Below the pieces are notes generated by a model, which saw nothing but the letters and a program-made list of their open reading frames with translations, did no database searches and was not told the origin of the DNA. A stretch of 64,000 bases of DNA, taken from Flaccisagitta enflata. Taxonomy: Eukaryota; Chaetognatha; Sagittoidea; Aphragmophora. Of the stretch, positions 1 to 8,813 are shown in pieces. A program made the translations under genes and the position numbers. The stretch's first letter is position 1. The number at the start of each line of letters is the position of its first letter. The stretch is from contig OZ231128.1 in assembly GCA_965153355.1 (NCBI GenBank), positions 43,276,001 to 43,340,000 of the forward strand. Reading direction: 5' to 3'.

Positions 1-2751
1 ATTCACAGAAAGAAGGGTAGGCTTGAAAGAAGGGTTCAAAGATATGAGGAGGAAATGACTAGGATATCTGAACAAGCACATAATACCAGCTTGCAGTCAA
101 TAGGCAGACATGTAAACGCTGCCGTGGGCGAACTAAGCGATCTGCTCCAACATCCACTCGGTGGAGCAGCCTTAGCACCAATCGGTCCAACCCGTACAGA
201 AACCTGGTTAGATACTCAAAATGACCCTAATCAGGCAGCGGTCAGACCGACCGACTCAATTTCCTCTTGCTCGAGAAATACGGACCGTAATGACAGACCA
301 CCTCGATCTCGATCCTCTAGACATGACAGAAATCAATCCTCTAATCCCCCGATTCCCATTAACCAAAATAACCAGTCTCAAGTGGGTCATTCCGGTGATC
401 AGTCTATCACCCCAGTTGTTAGACAAGACAATACCCCTCAGAGTCAATTTAACCATGACCCCGATCAAACCTACCCAGCTCCAATTCAGGGTCAAAATCA
501 GAACATTCAATCGTCACCCTCAAATCAGACCCGGTCGGGTCAGCCCGATCAGGTCGGGTCAGGTCGGGTCAGGTCAGGTCAGGTCAGATCGGGTCAGCCC
601 GATCATCATTCATCAGATTCGGGCAGCTCAACCATCACGGCTAGTACTGTTAGGCGTGGGGCCCAATCAGGAATAAATGGACCCATTAATCATCCAATTA
701 ACCCCAGGGCAGGTCAGCCTAACTCTCTCTTCCACCCGACTGGAGGATTCACGGCAGCGACAGGCTCGCCTGCAGCCTGTACCAGCACCGTGAATCCCCC
801 AGTCACCCAGATACCCCCATCAGGTCAAACATTTCCCTGGCCTAATCCTCAGTTTATATGGCCTTATTTTGACCCGAGGTTCCAAATGCCCCCGCCCTCA
901 TTGCCCATTTACCCGACTGTAAATCCAGTTGGACCGATTAATCCTCAATCTAATTCGGTCCCACAGGCGATGACCGCACCGGCAAACCCGATTCCAGCGG
1001 TGGCGAATCCTACATCAGCCGCTGCCGCGAACTCGATCCCCGCGGCGGCGCCCACGCTCCCGTCAACCACAAATCCTCCACCCGTTGCAACAAATCCAAC
1101 GCCATTAGATCGGACACCATTATCCGACGACGACGAAGATTTCCAATCGACGGTTACTAGTCCTGGGGACCAAAATAACTCCCAACGATCACCAGCAGGT
1201 GCGGTTAACAACCCCTCAAATGTGATTAACAGCCAGCCAGTCACAGTTAACAGTCAATCAAGCACAGTTAACAATCAGTCAGGCACCGTTAACAGTCAGT
1301 CAGACACAGTTAACAATCAATCGAACACAGTTAACAGTTCGTCAGGTGCTGCTAATGGTGTGCCAGACCCGGCTAAAGATGCTGCTGTACAGTTACTATT
1401 AATTCAAACTGCTGGTAATGCTAGGGATTATTTGAAATCCAACCGACTGCCCATCGATCAGAGGTTTGACGGGAATCATAATGTAGATTTCGAATCCACC
1501 CTGCTTAGATTTAAGAGAGTTACTGAGGAATCAAAAGTAGCCCCCCAGGAACAGTGTTATGAATTAAAGCACTATTTTAGCGGCGACGCCGCTAAAATAT
1601 GTGAACTCTATGAGGGAGAGGGGGACCCCAAAGAGAATCTACAAAAAGCAATCCGTCACCTCAAACAGGAGTATGGGTATCATGCCCAGTCAGCTCAAGC
1701 CATAATAGATCGTCTCTTAACAGGAGCAGCTATTAAACAGGAGGATACAGCAGCCTTTAAAAAGTTTAGGATCAACCTAGAAGGGGAGGTCACTAAGGCT
1801 AAAGCCTCAGGAAGGGCTAATTCCTTTGATAACGCTGACACTATAAACAAGATAATTAGGAAAAAACTTCCATTTGTAAAAAATCGATGGGCAGTCGAAA
1901 GGGGTAAACAAGTCATGGGTGTTGAACCTGAAAATGCGGAACCTGAACCCCGTTTTGATGATTTCCTAACTTTCCTCAGGTCACAAAATTTCATCTCGGA
2001 TGAACGGGAGTTAATTGGAGGTACCAAAGAAACGCCCAAAAACAAGAAGGACGCCAGGACAATGAAAATAGACGCTATGGCGACGTCACCAACGCCAATC
2101 AACAGCGCCCCCGAGACCACCCACAGAGGAGGAGGAGGGGGAAAGCGAGGGAGAGGGAGAGGAAAGCCGCAAGGAGGAAATGACTCTACGCCCGGCAACA
2201 ACAACAGTACCTCACCTTCAGACAACACTCCCGCGGCGTCGCAGACTTCGGTCAAACAACAGCAACAGAAGGCTGCACAGGTGGCGGCCGCCAAACTCGA
2301 GACGCAACAAAAACAACAATCTCAGACTTATGGAACCGGCAAACGCCCCTCAGGCGGAAACGACGCCGCCAACGGTCAAAGAAAGGGCGCCAACACCGAT
2401 TCTTCGGCCTCAGGGAACAACAACCAATCTGCAGCCACTTCCAAACAGACTACAGGTAATTGGTCGTGCCCCGTCTGCAACCGGTCCAAGTTCCATGAGC
2501 TTACAAACTGTAAAGAGTTCCTAGCTAAAAGCCAGTATGGGAGATTTTTAGTTCTAAAAACCAGAGGATTATGCCACAGATGTTTTCAGCATGGTCACAT
2601 TGCAAAAAACTGTGACTCAGGGATTGAGTGCAATCATTGTACAGGGGGGTTTCATCACTCGCTATTACATCGGGATTACAAAAGACAGACAGAACAGAAT
2701 CAAGATAGCGAGTCAGATGAAGCTTCAGATGGCGGTGACGATACTGACTGA
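1..2751 (+). CDS. gag: Gag polyprotein (5' partial) of BEL/Pao element
   Basis: The first internal ATG is at 55, but the same frame is open back to base 1 and reads like charged coding sequence, so the true N-terminus is probably upstream. Counting from ATG 55 it is 898 residues. The first 450 are Q/S/N/P-rich and disordered, with a GGTCGGGTCA-type DNA repeat (about 530-605) and six heptads of the type TVNSQSD (about 1207-1350). Residues about 463-560 resemble the BEL/Pao gag domain DUF1759. Residues 805 onward carry three cysteine/histidine clusters: CPVC..., a classical knuckle CHRCFQHGHIAKNC near residue 840, and CNHC...HH. These knuckles bind RNA during particle assembly in the family. 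A basic G/R stretch precedes them. The frame stops with TGA at 2749-2751. Confidence 0.9.
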   Translation: MHRKKGRLERRVQRYEEEMTRISEQAHNTSLQSIGRHVNAAVGELSDLLQHPLGGAALAPIGPTRTETWLDTQNDPNQAAVRPTDSISSCSRNTDRNDRPPRSRSSRHDRNQSSNPPIPINQNNQSQVGHSGDQSITPVVRQDNTPQSQFNHDPDQTYPAPIQGQNQNIQSSPSNQTRSGQPDQVGSGRVRSGQVRSGQPDHHSSDSGSSTITASTVRRGAQSGINGPINHPINPRAGQPNSLFHPTGGFTAATGSPAACTSTVNPPVTQIPPSGQTFPWPNPQFIWPYFDPRFQMPPPSLPIYPTVNPVGPINPQSNSVPQAMTAPANPIPAVANPTSAAAANSIPAAAPTLPSTTNPPPVATNPTPLDRTPLSDDDEDFQSTVTSPGDQNNSQRSPAGAVNNPSNVINSQPVTVNSQSSTVNNQSGTVNSQSDTVNNQSNTVNSSSGAANGVPDPAKDAAVQLLLIQTAGNARDYLKSNRLPIDQRFDGNHNVDFESTLLRFKRVTEESKVAPQEQCYELKHYFSGDAAKICELYEGEGDPKENLQKAIRHLKQEYGYHAQSAQAIIDRLLTGAAIKQEDTAAFKKFRINLEGEVTKAKASGRANSFDNADTINKIIRKKLPFVKNRWAVERGKQVMGVEPENAEPEPRFDDFLTFLRSQNFISDERELIGGTKETPKNKKDARTMKIDAMATSPTPINSAPETTHRGGGGGKRGRGRGKPQGGNDSTPGNNNSTSPSDNTPAASQTSVKQQQQKAAQVAAAKLETQQKQQSQTYGTGKRPSGGNDAANGQRKGANTDSSASGNNNQSAATSKQTTGNWSCPVCNRSKFHELTNCKEFLAKSQYGRFLVLKTRGLCHRCFQHGHIAKNCDSGIECNHCTGGFHHSLLHRDYKRQTEQNQDSESDEASDGGDDTD

Positions 2752-2757
2752 CTGATG
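2743..2757 (+). promoter_or_regulatory. In-frame gag/pol UGA stop, possible readthrough site
   Basis: Gag ends GAT-ACT-GAC-TGA, followed by CTG and then ATG. Pol is in exactly the same frame (55 and 2755 are both 1 mod 3), so suppression of one UGA would give a Gag-Pol fusion. UGA followed by C is a leaky context in eukaryotes, though the best-known signal is UGA-CUA rather than UGA-CUG. The stop sits in three tandem ACTG units, so replication slippage may also have created it. Re-initiation at ATG 2755 is the alternative. Confidence 0.6.
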
Positions 2758-5700
2758 GCTGCGTTCGTGGGGCGTCACGGTGCCACCAGGCCCATTGTAC
2801 CTGTAATGATTCATGTAAATGGTAAAAGACGCCCCACTTACGCACTCATAGATACCGGCGCTAACACAAGCGCCGTGACTGAGTCACTTTGCAATGAGTT
2901 AAATGCACCCAGAAAATCAATTTCAGTTAAATTAAACACCTTTGACAATTCCTCAAATGCTACAAGACAAATCACTTCCTTCAAAGTTACCAACTTGAGT
3001 AACACCTTTGAAATAAAAGTAGAAAACGCCCTTATTGGTAGCCAATTATCTACAGAAAAAGAAAAACCCCCCACCCAAAGCGAATTGAGTTGTTTTGAGC
3101 ATTTGAAGGATCTGAAAATATGTGAATTAGAAGATAAAGAAATTAACCTGTTACTTGATGCTAAGTACGCATATTATTTTTGCACAGGAGATAACCGCCT
3201 GGGCAAACATGACGAGCCCTTAGCACTGGGAACAAAATTTGGCCATGCGATTATAGGCCCCAGAATTTTAAATGACAATGAAGAGGAAGATGATGAAAAT
3301 GATATTCAGGCTAACAACATCATGACCATTAGTGCTGAAACCATCACCCTGGCAAATATGATAAATAGAATGTTCAGACAGGATTTTATCTGTAGGGACT
3401 TCGAGCTATTTCCTCAAGAGATGACACATAGATCAGTTGAAGATGAACAGAGTTTAAAGATGATGCAGGAATCAGCTAGATTTGTAGAAGAAGAAGGAAG
3501 GTGGGAAATCACCATGCCATGGCGTTTAGGGCGCCAACCCACCGCTGACCTGTTCAAAACCATAGATTTTTACAAGATGACCATGAACCGCCATTCAAAA
3601 CTGGAACGCAAATTTAGACTGAACCCGACCCTCAAAGAGGGATCCTTTAAACAGATGAGGATGACTCTGGAAGCGGGGCATGCGCGGATAATAGACACTT
3701 TAGACGCCCCCCCCGATAATGTTGTCTGTTATCTGCCAAATCACATTGTAGTTAAACCTGACAAACCCGGAAAATTCCGGATTTGTCAGGACGCCGCTTC
3801 CAGAGTCGGTCCTCATTTTTTGAATAAATACTTGTTTAGCGGTCCTGACATTTTGAATGGCCTAATAAAAGTAATTTTGCGATTCCGCCGAAAAAGATAC
3901 ACCATTTCAGCGGATATCACAAACTTCTTTCATCAGATATTGTTAGACCCTAGGGATCGCTCAGCCTTGCGCTATCCCTGGTGGTCTGACGAGACCATGG
4001 AGAAGGTGGTAATGATTGAAAGTTTGCGCCATATGTTCGGCGTGACTTCATCACCCACCATCTCCAATTTTATCCTCAAGCTTCACGCAGAAACACATAA
4101 GGACAAGATTAGTATAGACACGTACTTGGCGTTACTCTACGCCATGTACGTGGATGACTTGCTAGAGAGTACAGATGATAAAGAGACAGCTAGGAGGATA
4201 AAATCAGAAATAACTGCAGTGCTTAAATTAGGGGGCATGGATATATGCAAGTGGAAGTCGAATTTTCCCGACCTTGATTTACCATCCTCTCTTTCCCTTA
4301 CCCCTCTTGACAGAGATAACGCCAACGTGGAGGTCGCTACTCCGGCACAAGTCGAGACGGCAAAGGGTCAAAGCGCAAATGCAGAACCATCGAAGGGCGG
4401 TCACGGATGTCCGGGAGGGCGCGGCACACGCCAGCCCGCCTGTGGTCTGGGGGAGCACCGCGCACCTCCCCCAACCCCGTCGACGCCCCCAGTGGAAGAT
4501 GCGGATCCAGATGAAGATGAAGATGGGGATCCAGATGATGAAGAACAAGAAGCTCAACTATCACCGTCGGAATTGGTGAGTATCCTAAATAACGGGTACA
4601 CAGAAAGTTGTGCTAAAGAATTTCTGAATGAGTCCGATCTAAGCGACAAGGTATTAGGTCTAGGCTACTCATTCGAAGAAGATGTCATGAATGTCAGGGT
4701 AGGGACCAAACCAGACAGGGAAATAGTTACTAAGCGAGATCTACTTAGCTTTGTGGCGTCAGTGTACGACCCAATAGGGTTGGTAAGCCCCTGGCTTTTA
4801 CCAGGAAAGCTATTGTTTCAAAAAATCAGCTCTAACACTATTCCCTGGAAAACTGCCCTCACCCCTGAGATGAAAAATGACGTAGTTAAATGGCAACAGA
4901 CAATAGTCCATTTAAAGAAAATTAAGATAAGCAGGTGGACCAACCCCTTGGGTATGGAACATTCAGTCTGTCAGCTAGTTCTGTTTTGTGACGCCTCAAA
5001 GGACGGGTACGGGATGTGTAGTTACCTACGCCGTTACCAGAGAGGAGCTGAAGATAAGATTAGTGTTTCCTTTTTGGTCGGTAAGGCGCATGTCGTGCCG
5101 ACCAATATGATGCTTAACCCAACTAAGGGGGCTATCCCACATTCAGACAGCATTCCCAGGCTAGAATTGTGCGCGGCCAAAGTGGCCGCCCAATGGAGAG
5201 ATACGTTAGTCAGGGATGCAGGGGAAGAATTTGAGGACATCTTTATCTTTTCGGACTCACTCACTGTTTTAGGGTGGCTGAATAATTTTACGAAAAGGTT
5301 CAGAACGTTTGAAAATTTCCGCGTCAAGTGTATCAGATCATTGTCACCTTTGTCTGAATGGCGCCATTGCCCCACCCTAATGAATCCTGCGGACCTAGCG
5401 TCCAAAGGAATTAATGCCAATGATACCAAAAAATGGCATATTTTTCACCAAGGCCCGCCCTTTCTCTCTTTACCCCTTTCACAGTGGCCCCCGGTTCGAC
5501 CCAATCCGACAAACAAGAATCCGGCGGAATTGGTGGCTGACGTCGCCGCTCTCAATATCATCGCCGCTTACGGGTCAACGGAAGAACCGATCGTGGAGGC
5601 ACAAAATCACGACTTCGCACCATGGCCACTGAAAGCAACAAGTAAGCTCTCAGAATGGAGAACAAAGATTCGCCGGGTAGCGATAATAAAGCGTGTGATT

Positions 5701-7194
5701 TTGAAACTAAGAGAAAGGGTTAGAAACAAGCAACAGGGTGTAATGAGTACTAGGCTGAGAACAAAAATAGAAAAACCAGATAAGTACATCATTCACCTAA
5801 GCGACTCAGAAAGAGAAGATGCAGAAAATATGCTAGTTAGGGCCCTTCAGAATGTAGAATTTGAGCGAGAAATACTCAGCCTGATCAAACTGGGAATATT
5901 TTCACCAAATTCCATTCAAGACATGAATATCAAAAATTCTAAGTTGGCCAAACTATGCCCATTTTTGGATGAGTCGAATGTGATGCGGGCAGGGGGGAGA
6001 ATAGCTAAAGCTGAATATCTCCCTTACAACCACAGATTCCCTATTATCCTGCCCAATAGCTCACATGAGATAGTCCAATCCATCATCAGACATTACCACC
6101 AAGCCCATTACAAGAAATTTCATTGCACCATAATGCAAACCCATCTACTGCTGAGGGGCAAATATTTCATCCTAGGGGGTAAAAATTCAGTCCGGAGTGT
6201 CATAAGTAAATGCATCACCTGTCAAAGACTGTCCAAAAACAAAGCCACCCAAAAGGAAGGAAACTTACCAGCAGAAAGGATGGCCATAGTACCCCCATTC
6301 TACCACTGTGCACTAGACTGCCTGGGCCCATTCCATTTGCGCCACACAGGGCGCGGCACCCGCAAACAATTTGTCTTGATTGCGTGTTGCATGTCCACCC
6401 GAGCAATCACTCTAGTCCCACTTAGAGACATGACCACTTCAAGCATCATTAACTCTTTGGTGAAAATACATTCCCAGTTTCCCGCACTCAAACACATTTT
6501 CTCAGACAATGGCACGAATTTTCGAGGTGCAGATAGGGAAATTAAAGAGTCAGTTGCAGCTTGGAAAAAAGAAAATCTCAGTGAGGAACTAGATAAGTTA
6601 GAACTTACCTGGACATTTGGCCCAGCTTATTGTGGCAGCTACGGTGGTAGTTGGGAAAGGTTGGTAGGGCTTAGCAAGAAATTATTGAGGTCAGTGATAG
6701 GTAGCAAGAATGTAGATCTAGAGGATTTCGAGACGCTTCTGTCTGGTGCCAGTGCGATGATGAATAGGCGTCCGCTAACCCCAATATCAGCAGATGTGGA
6801 CGATGACATGGCACTCACACCAGCTCATTTCCTGTACCCATACTTGTTTACCTCAACCATGAATCACATTCTTCCTCCTCAGGCGGAGAAAGCATCGGTT
6901 CTACGCCATGGATTCCGCTGCAGTCAACACCTGCTCGACGCCTTTTGGGAACAATTCCGCGCCAACTACCTCCAACAGCTGTTGAAACGTTCGAAGCAGT
7001 CATCAACAGTCGTGAAACCCGGGGACCTTGTCCTGGTCGAGGACATCGCAACTGCGCGCGAGGATTGGCCTATGGGCCGGATAACCCGCATCATCAATTC
7101 CGACGAAAGTCACGGACGACGCTTTCTAGTGAGATTAAGCAATGGCCGCATCGTTGACCGCGCCATTAGAAGCTTGATCCTGCTGGAGATGTGA
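2755..7194 (+). CDS. pol: Pol polyprotein of BEL/Pao element (PR-RT-RH-IN)
   Basis: This is a 1,479-residue frame. The aspartic protease has D33-T34-G35 (LIDTGANTSA). The reverse transcriptase has FRICQDA, SADITNFFHQ and the catalytic YVDD at residues 465-468. RNase H acidic residues are D746 (FCDASKDG), E804 (RLELCAAK) and D834 (FSDSLTV), with NPADLASKG downstream. The integrase has an HHCC zinc-binding region (H1113, H1118 to C1153, C1156) and a DDE triad at D1188, D1251 and E1301. A DUF5641-like module (FWEQFRANYL ... RITRII) closes the protein at about 1396-1478. Oddity: about 95 residues of G/P-rich then D/E-rich low complexity (nt about 4279-4560) are inserted between the RT and the KVLGL motif, where family members usually have a short linker. 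All catalytic residues are present, so the copy may be functional. Confidence 0.95.
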   Translation: MAAFVGRHGATRPIVPVMIHVNGKRRPTYALIDTGANTSAVTESLCNELNAPRKSISVKLNTFDNSSNATRQITSFKVTNLSNTFEIKVENALIGSQLSTEKEKPPTQSELSCFEHLKDLKICELEDKEINLLLDAKYAYYFCTGDNRLGKHDEPLALGTKFGHAIIGPRILNDNEEEDDENDIQANNIMTISAETITLANMINRMFRQDFICRDFELFPQEMTHRSVEDEQSLKMMQESARFVEEEGRWEITMPWRLGRQPTADLFKTIDFYKMTMNRHSKLERKFRLNPTLKEGSFKQMRMTLEAGHARIIDTLDAPPDNVVCYLPNHIVVKPDKPGKFRICQDAASRVGPHFLNKYLFSGPDILNGLIKVILRFRRKRYTISADITNFFHQILLDPRDRSALRYPWWSDETMEKVVMIESLRHMFGVTSSPTISNFILKLHAETHKDKISIDTYLALLYAMYVDDLLESTDDKETARRIKSEITAVLKLGGMDICKWKSNFPDLDLPSSLSLTPLDRDNANVEVATPAQVETAKGQSANAEPSKGGHGCPGGRGTRQPACGLGEHRAPPPTPSTPPVEDADPDEDEDGDPDDEEQEAQLSPSELVSILNNGYTESCAKEFLNESDLSDKVLGLGYSFEEDVMNVRVGTKPDREIVTKRDLLSFVASVYDPIGLVSPWLLPGKLLFQKISSNTIPWKTALTPEMKNDVVKWQQTIVHLKKIKISRWTNPLGMEHSVCQLVLFCDASKDGYGMCSYLRRYQRGAEDKISVSFLVGKAHVVPTNMMLNPTKGAIPHSDSIPRLELCAAKVAAQWRDTLVRDAGEEFEDIFIFSDSLTVLGWLNNFTKRFRTFENFRVKCIRSLSPLSEWRHCPTLMNPADLASKGINANDTKKWHIFHQGPPFLSLPLSQWPPVRPNPTNKNPAELVADVAALNIIAAYGSTEEPIVEAQNHDFAPWPLKATSKLSEWRTKIRRVAIIKRVILKLRERVRNKQQGVMSTRLRTKIEKPDKYIIHLSDSEREDAENMLVRALQNVEFEREILSLIKLGIFSPNSIQDMNIKNSKLAKLCPFLDESNVMRAGGRIAKAEYLPYNHRFPIILPNSSHEIVQSIIRHYHQAHYKKFHCTIMQTHLLLRGKYFILGGKNSVRSVISKCITCQRLSKNKATQKEGNLPAERMAIVPPFYHCALDCLGPFHLRHTGRGTRKQFVLIACCMSTRAITLVPLRDMTTSSIINSLVKIHSQFPALKHIFSDNGTNFRGADREIKESVAAWKKENLSEELDKLELTWTFGPAYCGSYGGSWERLVGLSKKLLRSVIGSKNVDLEDFETLLSGASAMMNRRPLTPISADVDDDMALTPAHFLYPYLFTSTMNHILPPQAEKASVLRHGFRCSQHLLDAFWEQFRANYLQQLLKRSKQSSTVVKPGDLVLVEDIATAREDWPMGRITRIINSDESHGRRFLVRLSNGRIVDRAIRSLILLEM

Positions 7195-7260
7195 ACTTGA
7201 ATTATAAATTCGTCCTCCACGGGGGGAGAAAACAGGATCGAAGCTCTAAAAAAAAAAACT
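7195..7260 (+). other. Pol 3' trailer with purine tracts before the LTR
   Basis: This short non-coding stretch holds GGGGGGAGAAAA at about 7221 and an uninterrupted A-run at 7248-7258 ending two bases before the LTR. One of these should be the polypurine tract that primes plus-strand synthesis. The A-run is in the expected place. Confidence 0.6.
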
Positions 7261-8374
7261 TGTTACAACATTCATCCTGTCCCCGACGACAACAATTATT
7301 TAGGAATTCGACAATGTTCACTATAGCAGACTCTGTAGACTACTAACTCTGGATAAGTCCGATGTCAATTTTTTAAAAAAAATCATTTAAGTTGTACTGG
7401 AGAACGTTAATAATATTAGTACAACTAATTACTAAAGACATCGCAAAACGTAACCCAAAACCATTCGTTATTGCCGGGTTTTCACTGTCATTCATAACCG
7501 ACAAATGAAAAGTGTACCATTCAGTCATTTGTTACAACTAACAACACGTTTCATCTTTGCCTCATCGTTAGATAGAACTATTTAGATATTCGTTACTGCC
7601 GGTAGTTGGTTATCTGTGTCTGAACATTAAAATTACATAATTAGTCATTCACTATAGCCGACAGTAGCGATGGTAGTTCACTGAGGCCAGTAAACGCGCT
7701 TAAACTATAGTTCTTCCTTGTTGAATCATATATACGAAACGCATATGAAATAGCCCATGATATCACTTTCTTGATAATACGCTCGGAGAATCAATTTCGA
7801 CTAAGCCGTGTCAACCAATCAGAAAGCTCGAATAAGACGAGCACTTTCGGATCCGGGAGCGAGGAGGAGAAAATCAATCCGTCGACGGAGTAATCCAAGA
7901 TGGCGTCGAAGTCGAGAATCAGGGAGGAGGAGAGGAGAGCGTCGATGAGAATCTCCCTTTCCTCGACTGCGGAGTAGGCGTGGCCGGAAACGCGTCACTT
8001 CCGGTCCGACTTCCGCTGTCACTTCCGGTTCACTAATTTGCATATTGTGAGAGAACGGCTGGGCGCACCTTCAACTTCGACCCCTCATGTGAAATCCCAT
8101 GACGAGGGGGATCGTCCTAGATACACGCCATTATTGTCAAAAGCTCGATATAAACTTTGGCATTTTTGTTAACTCAGACAGTTAGTACAGATATTGCCTA
8201 TTGACGGAGATTGCAACTAATAGTGATAGATATTATTGGACAGGAGATATTGTTGAATTGCTGCATTATTTCCTCTCTCTTCTCGCCACTGTTATACATG
8301 AACTATTAAAAACCCGTTTGCTTCCTCGTGCTCAGGTTCAGTAAGAAATTATCTTCCCCACTCGGTGTGTAACA
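7261..8374 (+). repeat. 3' LTR of the BEL/Pao element
   Basis: It starts TGTTACA and ends TGTAACA, a perfect 7-bp inverted terminus, giving 1,114 bp. A TATAAA box lies at 8149-8154 and a polyadenylation-like ATTAAA at 8305-8310, consistent with U3-R-U5 order. An octamer-like ATTTGCAT lies near 8036. The 5' LTR is not in the window, so the ends are inferred from the inverted termini and from adjacency to the purine tract. Confidence 0.8.
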
Positions 8375-8434
8375 CGAGTGTATTCCGTGTGATTATATCC
8401 ACGAAGAAAATTATCGAAACGTGACACTGTCAAA

Positions 8435-8813
8435 ATGCCCTCTTCCGATAAGTCGATGCACAGTCGTCAAGTAAGCGACGATGAGGAAGATGAAATCAGA
8501 TACAGTCGCTTTAAGAACGAACGCGAACAAGAGAAGGAAAGAGAATATAAGCAACAACAGCGAGGCGATAAACGCCTACGAACCCAGGAATGGGTGAACA
8601 ACGACGAAGGCGCGGCGGCGGCCGCGGCCGCGGCAGAAGAGGGAGAAGCCGGCGAATTGGATCCGGTCGTCAAGCCGAAACGACCGATTATGTTCAATCA
8701 GCAAAATCTCGACGGCTTCAAAGCCCCCCGCCTGCCCCGTCACCGCGCTTTAACGGGACGAAATTCTCCACCACGTCCCCCTCCTCGTCAAGTACCTTCC
8801 TTTCATCAGCGAG
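8435..8813 (+). CDS. Gene 1 exon 1
   Basis: It starts at ATG 8435 in the context CAAAATGC and reads MPSSDKSMHSRQ. An alanine run is encoded by GC-rich triplets near 8610-8635, and the exon ends P/R-rich. The donor is GAG|GTGAGA at 8814, phase 1. Without splicing the frame stops at 8830, which favours the splice. Confidence 0.6.

Larger units (their letters stand above)
1..8374 (+). mobile_element. BEL/Pao LTR retrotransposon, 5' end outside window
   Basis: The order is gag, then pol (protease, reverse transcriptase, RNase H, integrase, DUF5641-like tail), then an A-rich tract, then a 3' LTR. This domain order with RNase H before integrase and the motif RLELCAA is typical of the animal BEL/Pao group. 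The 5' LTR and primer-binding site lie left of base 1. Both long reading frames are unbroken apart from one UGA between them, so the copy looks young. No target-site duplication can be tested because the left flank is missing. Confidence 0.93.
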
